Below are positions 28,996 through 38,061 of a stretch of DNA of 64,000 bases, piece after piece (positions within the stretch are counted from its first letter, which is position 1; every line of letters starts with the position of its first letter). The notes beneath the pieces are model-generated. The model was not told where the DNA came from. It searched no databases and saw nothing but the letters and a program-made list of their open reading frames with translations. This DNA comes from Flavobacterium anhuiense (GTDB taxonomy: Bacteria; Bacteroidota; Bacteroidia; Flavobacteriales; Flavobacteriaceae). The stretch spans positions 1-64,000 of the forward strand of contig NZ_FMVC01000001.1 in assembly GCF_900101855.1 (NCBI RefSeq). Reading direction: 5' to 3'. The translations under genes were made by a program, and so were the position numbers.

Positions 28996-30417
28996 ATGAA
29001 AACAATAGACAAAATTTACATCAATGGAGAATTTGTTACTCCAAAAGGAACTGAATATTTCGACCTTATTAGCCCAGTAACAAATGAAAAATTAGGAAAA
29101 GTTCTTTTGGGCAATACCGAAGACACTCAAAACGCAATCGAAGCAGCGAAAAATGCCTTTAAAACCTTTTCTAAAACAACACCTTCAGAAAGAATCCAAT
29201 ATCTTGAAAAAATCAAATCTTCTGTTGAAAAAAGGAAAGATGACTTTATTAATATAATGACAGAAGAATACGGAGGCACATTTCAGTTTGCCAGTGTAAG
29301 CTACGATTACATGCTGAAGAGCTTTGACTCCGCAATCAATCTCCTCAACTCTTACAGCTTTATTAAAACAATGGGCGAATCTGAAGTTCAAATGACACCC
29401 ATAGGCGTTGTTGGAATTATTATTCCGTGGAATTCGAGCAATGGCTTCATTTGCAGCAAGCTATCTACAGCAATTGCAGCAGGATGCACAACCGTAATTA
29501 AACCTAGCGAAATGAGCGCTCAACAGACTCAATTAATGATCGAATGTTTACTCGATGCACAACTTCCAAAGGGAATTGTAAATATTGTAAATGGATCAGG
29601 AGAAATAGTGGGTGCCGAAATAAGCAGAAATCCAGATATTTCTAAAATTTCTTTTACAGGATCAACAAACGTTGGAAAAATTATTGCAAAAGAAGCCATC
29701 AACACCATGAAAAGAGTTACCCTTGAACTTGGCGGAAAATCTCCAAATATAATTCTAGATGATGCAGATTTCTCAAAAGCTATTCCGCTTGCCATTGCCG
29801 CAGCATTTATGAATAACGGACAAGCATGTATTGCCGGAACTAGATTATTAATCCCAGAAAACAAATTAGACGAAGTAAAATCTCTTATTAAAGAAACGAT
29901 TCCAAACTTCATTGTGGGAGACCCAAAAAATCCAAACACTGCAGTTGGCCCAATGGTTAGCGAAAAACAATTTAACCGTGTTCAAGACTATATTCAGACC
30001 GGAATTAACGAAGGCGCAGAAATATTAATTGGCGGACTGGGAAAACCAGAAGGACTTGAAAGCGGGAATTTCGTAAAACCAACTGTTTTTATCAACGTAA
30101 ACAATCAGATGCGTATAGCAAGAGAAGAAATATTCGGCCCTGTTCTATCTGTCATTACTTACAAAACAGAAGAAGAAGCCATTGAAATTGCCAATGACAC
30201 CACTTATGGCTTGCAAGCCTATGTAAGTTCATCAGATTCAAAAAGAGCATATAATGTCGCTTCGCAAATTAACGCTGGCCGTGTTCAGATTAACGGAATT
30301 GGCCATGACCCAATGGCTCCTTTTGGCGGATTTAAACAATCTGGAATCGGGCGCGAGTTTGGAACAATTGGCCTTGAAGCTTATTTAGAACCAAGAGCAT
30401 TGATTCAGCCAAAATAA
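28996..30417 (+). CDS. Aldehyde dehydrogenase family protein
   Basis: A 473-residue NAD(P)-dependent aldehyde dehydrogenase of full length. Motifs are the FTGSTNVGK cofactor loop, the catalytic Glu in LELGGKSPN (about 250), and the catalytic Cys in NNGQACIAG (about 283). The nearest class is the general ALDH family, and the substrate is unknown. An AraC-type regulator follows in the same direction after a terminator and may be connected to it. Confidence 0.92.
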   Translation: MKTIDKIYINGEFVTPKGTEYFDLISPVTNEKLGKVLLGNTEDTQNAIEAAKNAFKTFSKTTPSERIQYLEKIKSSVEKRKDDFINIMTEEYGGTFQFASVSYDYMLKSFDSAINLLNSYSFIKTMGESEVQMTPIGVVGIIIPWNSSNGFICSKLSTAIAAGCTTVIKPSEMSAQQTQLMIECLLDAQLPKGIVNIVNGSGEIVGAEISRNPDISKISFTGSTNVGKIIAKEAINTMKRVTLELGGKSPNIILDDADFSKAIPLAIAAAFMNNGQACIAGTRLLIPENKLDEVKSLIKETIPNFIVGDPKNPNTAVGPMVSEKQFNRVQDYIQTGINEGAEILIGGLGKPEGLESGNFVKPTVFINVNNQMRIAREEIFGPVLSVITYKTEEEAIEIANDTTYGLQAYVSSSDSKRAYNVASQINAGRVQINGIGHDPMAPFGGFKQSGIGREFGTIGLEAYLEPRALIQPK

Positions 30418-30426
30418 TCTTCATCA

Positions 30427-30464
30427 ATCTGGAAATCTTTGATCTAAAGATTTCCAGATCTTTT
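30427..30464 (+). terminator. Terminator after the aldehyde dehydrogenase gene
   Basis: A 14-bp perfect stem (ATCTGGAAATCTTT and complement) with loop GATCT, followed by CTTTT. It ends just before the AraC-regulator start. Confidence 0.85.
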
Positions 30465-30478
30465 AGTATTTTTACAAT

Positions 30479-31285
30479 ATGAGCATCAAACCAAACACAA
30501 AGCCCAAAATCCTTTACTCGTGTTATTACGCACGCAGTCGAGAAGGCGAGCATTTTATACCCGAACATGTTTTCAGCTATCAGATTTCTGGCGAAATGAT
30601 CGCTTCAGACAGCAAAAACACCTTTCATTCAAAACCGGGAGATTTTCGCTTTAGCAGAAGAAACCATTTGGCAAAATTTACCAAGATTCCGCCAGAAGGA
30701 GGAGAATTTAAAACCATTTCTCTTTTTTTGGATCAGGAAATTTTAAAAGAAATTAGCAAAGAGTACAATTTGAAAGCTGACAAAAAAGCTAACACAGAAG
30801 CCATGTTTTCACTAGCACCCAACCCGCTCTACAAATCCTTCATGGAATCGCTGATTTCTTATCTCGAAGTCGAAGAAGAAAACAACGAAACTTTGTTCAA
30901 TTTAAAAATTAAGGAAGCCATTCATCTTTTATTAAAAGTGAATCCAGAATTAAAAGACATTTTATTTGATTTTAATGAACCTGGAAAAATTGACTTGGAA
31001 GCTTTTATGAATAAAAATTTCCATTTCAATGTTCAAATGCAGCGATTCGCCTATCTGACTGGAAGGAGCTTGGCAACATTCAAAAGAGATTTTCAAAAAG
31101 TATTTCAGGAAACACCCGGAAAATGGCTTTTAAACAAAAGACTTCAAGAAGCCTATTATCTAATCAGCCAAGGAAATCCGCCATCTGAAGTATATATTGG
31201 CGTTGGTTTTGAAGACCTTTCGCATTTTTCATTTTCATTTAAAAAGAAATTCGGAATTGTTCCTTCTTCTTTAAATCATAAATAG
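30479..31285 (+). CDS. AraC-family transcriptional regulator
   Basis: A 268-residue protein. The N-terminal cupin-like sensing domain (about 1-150) belongs to the ExsA-type group (YSCYYARSREGEHFIPEHV). The C-terminal AraC HTH domain (about 180-265) reads FAYLTGRSLATFKRDFQKVF and VGFEDLSHFSFSFKKKFG. The ligand is unknown. It lies 61 bp after the aldehyde dehydrogenase gene, the obvious candidate target. Confidence 0.9.
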   Translation: MSIKPNTKPKILYSCYYARSREGEHFIPEHVFSYQISGEMIASDSKNTFHSKPGDFRFSRRNHLAKFTKIPPEGGEFKTISLFLDQEILKEISKEYNLKADKKANTEAMFSLAPNPLYKSFMESLISYLEVEEENNETLFNLKIKEAIHLLLKVNPELKDILFDFNEPGKIDLEAFMNKNFHFNVQMQRFAYLTGRSLATFKRDFQKVFQETPGKWLLNKRLQEAYYLISQGNPPSEVYIGVGFEDLSHFSFSFKKKFGIVPSSLNHK

Positions 31286-31328
31286 ATCCGCAATAAGCCT
31301 CCCAAAAAATATGCCTTTCACAACATTT

Positions 31329-31348
31329 CCCGTGGTTGAAATCACGGG
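31329..31348. repeat. Short palindromic hairpin, REP-like
   Basis: CCCGTGGTT and AATCACGGG form an 8/9-bp stem with a 2-nt gap. There is no T-run on either side, so it is not a normal terminator. It may be a dispersed palindromic repeat. Confidence 0.4.
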
Positions 31349-31442
31349 CTATATTCAAAACAAGACGCATAAAGCTTAACAAACTCTATACTCTAAAAAA
31401 ATTAGCGCGCTTTGCGTTAAAAAACCTAACTTTAAAGCATAA

Positions 31443-31470
31443 AAAAGCCTCTCATTTCTGAGAGGCTTTT
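31443..31470 (-). terminator. Terminator of tRNA-Gln copy 1
   Basis: A 12-bp stem (AAAAGCCTCTCA / TGAGAGGCTTTT) with loop TTTC, directly after the tRNA 3' end on the minus strand. Confidence 0.88.
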
Positions 31471-31473
31471 CTG

Positions 31474-31544
31474 TTGGTCTACTAGGACTCGAACCTAGAA
31501 AGACGGCACCAAAAACCGTAGTGTTACCATTACACCATAGACCA
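31474..31544 (-). tRNA. tRNA-Gln (anticodon TTG), copy 1
   Basis: The minus strand folds as a cloverleaf: acceptor TGGTCTA/TAGACCA, D-arm GTGT..ACAC, anticodon stem ACGGT/GCCGT with loop TTTTGGT (anticodon TTG), and T-arm CTAGG-TTCGAGT-CCTAG. The discriminator is A. CCA is not encoded. Confidence 0.95.
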
Positions 31545-31564
31545 GCAGTGCGGTTAAGCGGGTG

Positions 31565-31595
31565 CAAAATTAAAACTTTATTTAATTTATGCAAA
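31565..31595 (-). promoter_or_regulatory. Promoter of tRNA-Gln copy 1
   Basis: The minus strand has -7 TAATTTTG (31572-31565) and -33 TTTG (31595-31592) with a 19-bp spacer. The leader would be about 15 nt. Confidence 0.75.
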
Positions 31596-31620
31596 TTTTA
31601 AAGAAAACTTTTTTCAAATA

Positions 31621-31650
31621 AAAAAGCCTCTCATTTCTGAGAGGCTTTTT
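31621..31650 (-). terminator. Terminator of tRNA-Gln copy 2
   Basis: A 13-bp stem identical to the one at 31443 plus one A/T pair, loop TTTC. Confidence 0.88.
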
Positions 31651-31653
31651 CTG

Positions 31654-31724
31654 TTGGTCTACTAGGACTCGAACCTAGAAAGACGGCACCAAAAACCGTA
31701 GTGTTACCATTACACCATAGACCA
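31654..31724 (-). tRNA. tRNA-Gln (anticodon TTG), copy 2
   Basis: The same 71-nt sequence as copy 1, displaced by exactly 180 bp, with the same cloverleaf and TTG anticodon. Confidence 0.95.
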
Positions 31725-31744
31725 GCAGTGCTGTAAAGCGAGTG

Positions 31745-31775
31745 CAAATTTAAGTCTTTATTTAGTTTGTGCAAA
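31745..31775 (-). promoter_or_regulatory. Promoter of tRNA-Gln copy 2
   Basis: The minus strand has -7 TAAATTTG (31752-31745) and -33 TTTG (31775-31772) with a 19-bp spacer, the same layout as copy 1. Confidence 0.75.
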
Positions 31776-31970
31776 CTTTTTGGCCAAAAAAAATCATTTT
31801 TTTTGATTTTTTTCACATTCAAATCCGCTTCAATATTAAAAACTCCTCATAGACAACGCATTACTTATTGCGCATTGTTTTATAGAATTTTTTGTTAATG
31901 CTCGTTTCTTTACATAAAAAAACATTTTCTTTGTAGGATAGAAAAACATTCAAATTTTTAACACCTAAAT

Positions 31971-34900
31971 ATGGCACAATTCAATTTCAATAAATGGAAT
32001 ACAATTATTGGTTGGTTTGCATTTGCAATCGCTTTAATAACTTACACCTTAACAGTAGAACCTACAATGAGCTTTTGGGATTGCGGAGAATATATTGCTA
32101 CCGCAGCCAAACTTGAAGTGGGACACCCACCAGGAGCTCCACTTTTCCAAATGATGGGCGCATTTTTTGCCATGTTTGCAATAGATGCTCAACATGTGGC
32201 TCTAATGGTTAACATGATGTCTGTTTTCTCTAGCGCATTTACCATATTATTTATGTTCTGGTCATCATCTATGATTTTGAAAAAAATCGTAGGTCGCTTT
32301 ACCGAAATTGACCAAAATAATTCGATTGTAATTTTAGGAAGTTCTTTTGTAGGTGCTTTGGCTTACACTTTCTCTGATAGCTTTTGGTTTAATGCAGTAG
32401 AAGCCGAAGTTTACGCAATGGCTTCTTTATTAATCGCATTGCTTTTCTGGCTTGGTTTACGCTGGGAGCAAGACATGGACAAACCAAAAGGAAATAAATG
32501 GCTTTTAATCATTTCATTGGTAGTTGGTCTTTCGTTTGGAGTTCACTTCATGGCTCTTTTGACCATTCCTTCTATTGGATTCTTATACTATTTCAAACAC
32601 TACGAAAAAGTTACGATTAAAAACTTCCTTATTGCCAATGTAGTTGTTATTGGAATTTTATTATTCATTTTCAAATTACTTCTTCCTCTTACTATGGCAT
32701 TTTTCGGAAAAACCGAAATTTTCATGGTAAACAGCATGGGACTTCCGTTCAACTCAGGAACTATCTTTGTAGCATTATTATTTATTGCGTTTTTCTATTT
32801 TGGATTAAAATACACTAGACAAAAAGGTTTAATATTCTACAACACTATTATATTATGTATCTTATTCATTTTGATTGGTTTCTCAACTTGGTTAATGCTT
32901 CCTGTTCGTGCAAATGCCAATACGGTTATTAACGAAAACAAACCATCAGACGCTACAGAGGTTTTAGCTTACTATAATCGTGAACAATATGGTGTAAATC
33001 CTTTGTTTTATGGTCCTCAATACACGGAACTTTTTGCTGGTCTTGACGCTAAAACGCCTTATTTAGATAAAAAACCAAACTACGAAAGAGATTATAAAAC
33101 AGGTAAATATATTATTACCAATAATTATAAAAATGCAGAACAAAATTCTGATGACAACCAGAAAGCCATTCTGCCAAGAATGTGGAGTACAGAAACGGGA
33201 CACATTCAAAACTATATCAACTTTACAAATCCTCCAAAGTTCCGAATCAATCCTAATTATAATTATGATGAAGATTTGGCAAAATACGGAATCGACGCTA
33301 GTCAATTGAGCGAAGACGAATACAACAAAGCTACAGCTCAATTGCGTAATGAAGTTGAAAAAACAGTTTCTGAGTTTAGAAGAGCGTATGCTCAAAAACA
33401 AATTGACAACGAAGGTTATGTAAAATTCTTAAGAAGCTACGGAGAATATTTAATTATCGAAAAACCATCTACAGCGGACAACTTCAGTTTTATGTTTGAA
33501 TACCAGTTTGGATACATGTACTGGAGATATTTGATGTGGAATTTTGTTGGACGCCAAAATGATGTTCAAGGTAAATATGATAATTTGGACGGAAACTGGA
33601 TCAGCGGTATCAAAGCTTTAGATTCTGTTCATTTAGGCTCACAAGACAACCTTCCAACAGATGTTTTAAACAACAAAGGTCGTAACGCTTATTATTTCCT
33701 ACCTTTTATTTTAGGATTAATTGGTATTATGTATCATGCAAACAAAGATTTGAAGAGCTTCTATGTACTTTTAGCTTTATTTTTATTTACAGGAATTGCA
33801 CTAAAAATATATTTGAATGAAAGACCTTTTGAACCTCGTGAAAGAGATTATGCTCTTGTAGGTTCATTCTATGTCTTTGCCATCTGGATCGGATTTGGTG
33901 TTTATTCGCTCTATGAAAGTTTGTATAAATACTTGGCTCCAAAAATTGCTGGACCGGTAATTATTGCTGGAAGTTTATTAGCTGCGCCTGTTTTAATGGC
34001 TTCTCAAAACTGGGATGATCACGATAGATCTGGAAGATATACAGCAGTTGCAATGGCAAAAGCTTATTTAAGTTCTTGCGACAAAGACGCGATCTTATTT
34101 ACCATTGGAGACAATGACACCTTCCCTCTTTGGTATGCGCAGGAAATTGAGCATTTTAGAACCGATGTGAAGATTGTAAATACGAGTTTATTTATGACAG
34201 ACTGGTACATTGACCAAATGAAAGCGAAGTCTTATGAATCAAATCCGTTGCCTATTTCTTTTGTTCATAGCCAATATGTGGGAGATAACTTGGATTACAC
34301 AGCTTATATTCAAAAAATTGATACTCGTTGGAACATTAAAGATTTTATCGATTTCATCAAAAATCCTAAATCGACTGTTGGATTGCAAAACGGACAAACT
34401 ATTCATTTCTACCCAACAAACAAGATTAGAGTAAATGTGGACAAAAACACTATTATTCAAAATAAAGTAGTGAATCCTAAGTATTACGATTCTATTGTTC
34501 CTTACTTAGACATTGATATCAAAGGAAGCGCGCTATACAAAAACCGTTTAATGATGCTTGATATTTTAGCTAATAACAATTGGAAGAGACCAATTTATTT
34601 TAGCGGCGGAGCTTTTGATGATGAAGATTATTTATGGTTAAAAGATTATCTGCAATTGGACGGAATGGTATATAAATTGGTTCCAATTAAAAATACTCCT
34701 TCTAAAGATGGCGGACCATTAGATATGGGACAAATTGATGCAGATAAAATGTACGATATTGTAATGAAATGGGATTGGGGCAATAGCAATGGAAACATCT
34801 ATCACGATCCTGAAACGAGAAGAAATAGCATTACTTACCGTACTAATCTTTCGAGATTAATGAATCAGCTTATTGCAGAAGGTAAAATTGACAAAGCTAA

Positions 34901-35249
34901 AAACGTAATCAATTTAGCGATGACCAAAATGCCTTTAGACAAATACGGATATTATTCATTAGTTGAAGCTTTTGCAGATGGTTATTACAAAGTTGGAGAA
35001 AAAGCCAAAGCACAAGATCTATTAAACAAATTGGTTCAGAAATATAAAGAGAATCTAAACTATTACAGTACATTGACTCCTTCTGATCAAACTGATTTGG
35101 CTGTAGACATTATTACAGATATTGAGCGTTACAGAAGCTTATTGCATGTAATGGATGATAATAAAGACACTGCTTTTTACAACCAGCACAAAACAACATT
35201 TAATACTTACGTGAATGTTTTTGAGCGTTTTGGACGTGAAAAAGAATAA
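31971..35249 (+). CDS. DUF2723 (TMEM260-like) membrane protein, putative protein O-glycosyltransferase
   Basis: A 1092-residue protein. The N-terminal half has about 8 spans with the DUF2723 signature TVEPTMSFWDCGEYIATAAK (about 27-46) followed by GHPPGAPLF, the GT-C-like active-site region. Further spans lie at about 570-690. A large soluble C-terminal part (about 700-1092) ends in a TPR-like helical region. The eukaryotic relative TMEM260 is a protein O-mannosyltransferase (established knowledge). By analogy this may glycosylate exported proteins, which is inference. It stands alone, with a terminator. Confidence 0.85.
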   Translation: MAQFNFNKWNTIIGWFAFAIALITYTLTVEPTMSFWDCGEYIATAAKLEVGHPPGAPLFQMMGAFFAMFAIDAQHVALMVNMMSVFSSAFTILFMFWSSSMILKKIVGRFTEIDQNNSIVILGSSFVGALAYTFSDSFWFNAVEAEVYAMASLLIALLFWLGLRWEQDMDKPKGNKWLLIISLVVGLSFGVHFMALLTIPSIGFLYYFKHYEKVTIKNFLIANVVVIGILLFIFKLLLPLTMAFFGKTEIFMVNSMGLPFNSGTIFVALLFIAFFYFGLKYTRQKGLIFYNTIILCILFILIGFSTWLMLPVRANANTVINENKPSDATEVLAYYNREQYGVNPLFYGPQYTELFAGLDAKTPYLDKKPNYERDYKTGKYIITNNYKNAEQNSDDNQKAILPRMWSTETGHIQNYINFTNPPKFRINPNYNYDEDLAKYGIDASQLSEDEYNKATAQLRNEVEKTVSEFRRAYAQKQIDNEGYVKFLRSYGEYLIIEKPSTADNFSFMFEYQFGYMYWRYLMWNFVGRQNDVQGKYDNLDGNWISGIKALDSVHLGSQDNLPTDVLNNKGRNAYYFLPFILGLIGIMYHANKDLKSFYVLLALFLFTGIALKIYLNERPFEPRERDYALVGSFYVFAIWIGFGVYSLYESLYKYLAPKIAGPVIIAGSLLAAPVLMASQNWDDHDRSGRYTAVAMAKAYLSSCDKDAILFTIGDNDTFPLWYAQEIEHFRTDVKIVNTSLFMTDWYIDQMKAKSYESNPLPISFVHSQYVGDNLDYTAYIQKIDTRWNIKDFIDFIKNPKSTVGLQNGQTIHFYPTNKIRVNVDKNTIIQNKVVNPKYYDSIVPYLDIDIKGSALYKNRLMMLDILANNNWKRPIYFSGGAFDDEDYLWLKDYLQLDGMVYKLVPIKNTPSKDGGPLDMGQIDADKMYDIVMKWDWGNSNGNIYHDPETRRNSITYRTNLSRLMNQLIAEGKIDKAKNVINLAMTKMPLDKYGYYSLVEAFADGYYKVGEKAKAQDLLNKLVQKYKENLNYYSTLTPSDQTDLAVDIITDIERYRSLLHVMDDNKDTAFYNQHKTTFNTYVNVFERFGREKE

Positions 35250-35275
35250 ATAATATACAAAAATCTTACTTATTA

Positions 35276-35316
35276 AAAAAATGCAGCGCTGTTTGATAAA
35301 TAGCGCTGCATTTTTT
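35276..35316 (+). terminator. Terminator after the DUF2723 gene
   Basis: A 15-bp stem (AAAAAATGCAGCGCT and complement) with an 11-nt loop, ending in a T-run. Confidence 0.85.
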
Positions 35317-35350
35317 AATTTTATGCATACTAATACAATTTTAATTCAAA

Positions 35351-35992
35351 ATGAGCTTTTATTGGGTAAAAACTAACGCATTTATAAAAAAGGTATTTTC
35401 TAAATATTGCTGGGACATCCCTAACAACGAAAAGAAAATATACCTGACTTTTGATGATGGCCCTACTCCAGAAATTACAGACTGGGTCTTATCTGAATTA
35501 AAAAAATTTGATGCAAAAGCTACTTTTTTCTGCATCGGTAAAAACATTAAAGCGAATCTGGCTTTATTTGAAAAGCTAATTACAGACGGACATTCCATTG
35601 GCAACCATACGATGAATCATGTAAATGGATGGAAAATCCATACCAATGAATATATCGAAAATGTAAAAAATTGTGCCGCTATTTTGGATGAGCAAGAAAA
35701 AGCTCCTCGTCGTTTATTATTCCGTCCCCCTTATGGAAAAATTAAAAAAGCGCAATCTAAAATCCTTAGAAGTTTGGGCTATAAAATTGTGATGTGGGAT
35801 GTTTTAAGCGCTGATTTCGATCAAAGCATTACTCCAGAAAAATGCCTTGAAAATGTAACCAAAAATGTAAAATCTGGCAGCGTAATTGTTTTTCATGACA
35901 GCATTAAAGCTTCTCCAAATTTAAGATTTGCTTTGCCTAGAACACTGCATTTTTTAAAAGAAAACGGATATAAGTTTGACATTATCCACTAA
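35351..35992 (+). CDS. Polysaccharide deacetylase (NodB-like) family protein
   Basis: A 213-residue CE4 domain that fills the protein. Motif 1 is TFDDGPTPE, the metal-binding motif 2 is HSIGNHTMNH, motif 3 is RPPYGK, and late motifs include WDVLSADFD and IVFHDS. It resembles the short PgdA-type enzymes of Bacteroidota. No signal peptide is seen, only a basic N-terminus (MSFYWVKTNAFIKK) that could be a membrane-proximal helix. The substrate may be peptidoglycan or another N-acetylated glycan. Confidence 0.9.
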   Translation: MSFYWVKTNAFIKKVFSKYCWDIPNNEKKIYLTFDDGPTPEITDWVLSELKKFDAKATFFCIGKNIKANLALFEKLITDGHSIGNHTMNHVNGWKIHTNEYIENVKNCAAILDEQEKAPRRLLFRPPYGKIKKAQSKILRSLGYKIVMWDVLSADFDQSITPEKCLENVTKNVKSGSVIVFHDSIKASPNLRFALPRTLHFLKENGYKFDIIH

Positions 35993-36017
35993 ATAACATC
36001 AACAAAAGAGAAGTTAT

Positions 36018-36320
36018 TTAGACGTTAAATTGTTCCTGAACAATTCCGATTATAGTATTGGCATCAAGCTCTCCAGATTGTCTCCAGATCATTTGGCCTT
36101 CTTTGTAAATCATTAAAGTTGGAAGCCCTTTAATACGAAGTGCTTCTGCTAGTTCCTGATTTTTATCTACATCAATTTTGATTACTTTGGCTTTATCGCC
36201 AAGCGCAGCAGCTACGTCCTTAATGACAGGATGCATAGAAACTGAAGATTCATTCCAATCTGTGTAAAAATCAATTAACACTGGAACTTGGGCATTTATT
36301 AGTTCTCCAAATTTTGACAT
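36018..36320 (-). CDS. Thioredoxin-fold protein lacking the CxxC active site
   Basis: A 100-residue protein colinear with thioredoxin: FYTDW at the active-site strand, IDVDKNQELAEALRIKGLPTLMIYKEG with the cis-Pro (LPT), and a C-terminal helix. The WCGPC motif is replaced by WNESS, and no cysteine exists in the protein. It cannot do thiol-disulfide exchange and may act as a binding or scaffold protein. It lies 72 bp downstream of the metallophosphoesterase on the same strand. Confidence 0.85.
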   Translation of the reverse strand: MSKFGELINAQVPVLIDFYTDWNESSVSMHPVIKDVAAALGDKAKVIKIDVDKNQELAEALRIKGLPTLMIYKEGQMIWRQSGELDANTIIGIVQEQFNV

Positions 36321-36392
36321 AAAACCAAAAAATTAAGTTTTTTAAATCTCTAAAAGAAATAAATATTATACAAATGTAGCATTTTTAACGAA

Positions 36393-37628
36393 TTAACCGA
36401 CATTCTGGCCTTTTTTTAGTTCAATTACTGTTATTTCGGGCATAATTCCAACTCGTCCTGGATAAGCATGAAAACCAAAGCCGCGGTTAACATAAACGTA
36501 TCTTCCAACATTTTCGTACAATCCTGCCCATTGTTTGTAAATGTATTGTGCCAAACTCCATTTAAAATATCCTGGAATTTCAATTCCGAACTGCATACCA
36601 TGCGTGTGGCCTGCAAACGTAAGATGGAAATTCTTTGGGTGATCTTTGATTTCAGCATCCCAATGGCTTGGATCATGGCTCATTAACACTTTAAAATCGT
36701 CTTTGTGAACATTTTCAGACGCTTTATTTAAATCACCTGCTTTCTTAAAATTCACTCCCCAGTTTTCAACACCAATCAGAGCAATTTTATCATCACCTTT
36801 TTGAATGTAAGTATGTTCATTCAGCATTAATTTAAAACCAATCTGGCCATACAAATTTTTAATTGCCTTAAAATTTTCGTCTTTTTCCTTTTCAGAAGGC
36901 CAAGTCACATACTCGCCATAATCGTGATTTCCTAAAACTGCAAACTTTCCATATTTATAATCTTTAATACGGCTAAAGGTTTCCAACCACGGATGCATTT
37001 CTTTAGCATGCGTGTTTACAATATCTCCAGTAAACAAAATCAAGTCAGATTCTTGTTCATTGATTAAATCAATAGCGTAATTTATTTTCTCAGGATTATC
37101 AAAACTTCCGCTATGAACGTCTGAAATCTGAGTGATTTTAAATCCATCAAAAGCATCTGGAAGATCTGGAAAAAACACAGTTTGTTTGATTACTTTGAAA
37201 TTATATTTGCCTTCAAAAATTCCGTAGATAATAGAAAGAAATGGAATCGCTGCCAAACCTAACGCCAGTTGGCTAACAAATTTCCTTCTGTCAGGCATCA
37301 TTTCTTTGCGTGGAGTATTGTAAATAAAATAATTTACGATACTAGCTCCTATTCTAAAAATATCCTCGCTGAACATTATTAGCGTAAGCAAAATTTTAGG
37401 CACATATACCGTTAGCATTAAACCTGTGGTAAACATAAATTGCCTAGTTTGACCGACAGATCGATCTACCTGCGAAAAAGAATAAATAATAAAAATTAAA
37501 ACCAGTAAGCTTATAACCTGATAACCAATCAAAATCCAGCGTGTTTTGATTAAAGTTCGAAAAGCCTGATAGGAATAGAACTCAATAAATAATAAAAGAG
37601 CACATAGAATTATAAAACGAAAAATCAT
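36393..37628 (-). CDS. Membrane-anchored metallophosphoesterase
   Basis: A 411-residue protein with four N-terminal spans (about 1-125) and a C-terminal calcineurin-like domain. Metal-binding motifs are QISDVHSG, FTGDIVN, GNHDYGE, MSHDPSH and AGHTHGMQ. It resembles YaeI/YkuE-type phosphodiesterases, which in other bacteria act on lipid or cell-wall phosphates. The substrate here is unknown. It may be cotranscribed with the thioredoxin-fold gene downstream. Confidence 0.9.
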   Translation of the reverse strand: MIFRFIILCALLLFIEFYSYQAFRTLIKTRWILIGYQVISLLVLIFIIYSFSQVDRSVGQTRQFMFTTGLMLTVYVPKILLTLIMFSEDIFRIGASIVNYFIYNTPRKEMMPDRRKFVSQLALGLAAIPFLSIIYGIFEGKYNFKVIKQTVFFPDLPDAFDGFKITQISDVHSGSFDNPEKINYAIDLINEQESDLILFTGDIVNTHAKEMHPWLETFSRIKDYKYGKFAVLGNHDYGEYVTWPSEKEKDENFKAIKNLYGQIGFKLMLNEHTYIQKGDDKIALIGVENWGVNFKKAGDLNKASENVHKDDFKVLMSHDPSHWDAEIKDHPKNFHLTFAGHTHGMQFGIEIPGYFKWSLAQYIYKQWAGLYENVGRYVYVNRGFGFHAYPGRVGIMPEITVIELKKGQNVG

Positions 37629-37707
37629 TTAATATATAGTTTTAAACAAAGTAACAAAGAATGAAAATTCTATTTCTTTTTATTATAAAAAATTTAACGC
37701 TGTTAAA

Positions 37708-37739
37708 ATAAAAAAGCTGAAAGATCACTCTTTCAGCTT
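37708..37739 (-). terminator. Terminator of small Lys-rich protein gene A
   Basis: A 10-bp stem (AAGCTGAAAG / CTTTCAGCTT) with a 6-nt loop and a long T-run on the minus strand. Confidence 0.85.
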
Positions 37740-37767
37740 CAATCTACCAACCTTTAAAACTATTTAA

Positions 37768-37956
37768 TTATTTTGCTTTTGGAGTTTCTTTTTTTGCAGC
37801 TTCTGCTTTTTTCTCTCCTTTAGCTTTTTTGTTTGCTTTTTTATCTTGTTTTTCAGTTTTTACCTCTTTTGTTTTTGCTGGTGCTGGAGTTGTTTGCGCA
37901 CTTGCCATTGCAAATGTTCCTAAAACTGCTACTGTTAAAATTGCTAATTTTTTCAT
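37768..37956 (-). CDS. Small exported Lys-rich protein (paralog A)
   Basis: A 62-residue protein. The signal peptide MKKLAILTVAVLGTFAMASA is followed by a mature part of about 42 residues made almost only of Lys, Ala, Glu, Thr and Pro (about 40% Lys). It has no cysteine and no known domain. The signal and first mature residues (AQTTPA) match the paralog at 40262-40447. It has its own promoter with a direct repeat shared with the other promoter of this group. The adjacent two-component system is the likely regulator. Function unknown. Confidence 0.8.
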   Translation of the reverse strand: MKKLAILTVAVLGTFAMASAQTTPAPAKTKEVKTEKQDKKANKKAKGEKKAEAAKKETPKAK

Positions 37957-37999
37957 GACTTTAAATTTTTATGATTTGTTATTTTCATTATTTATAAGT

Positions 38000-38034
38000 C
38001 AAAAGTATAATCAGAAAATGAAGACAAAATGAAG
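38000..38034 (-). promoter_or_regulatory. Promoter and direct-repeat operator of paralog A
   Basis: The minus strand has -7 TACTTTTG (38007-38000). Exactly 10 bp further upstream is CTTCAT-n5-CTTCAT (38034-38018), a direct repeat with an 11-bp period that covers the -33 region. The same arrangement with the same spacing precedes the 40709 gene. Confidence 0.7.
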
Positions 38035-38061
38035 AAAAAGTCTTACAGAAAAGTTTAACTT

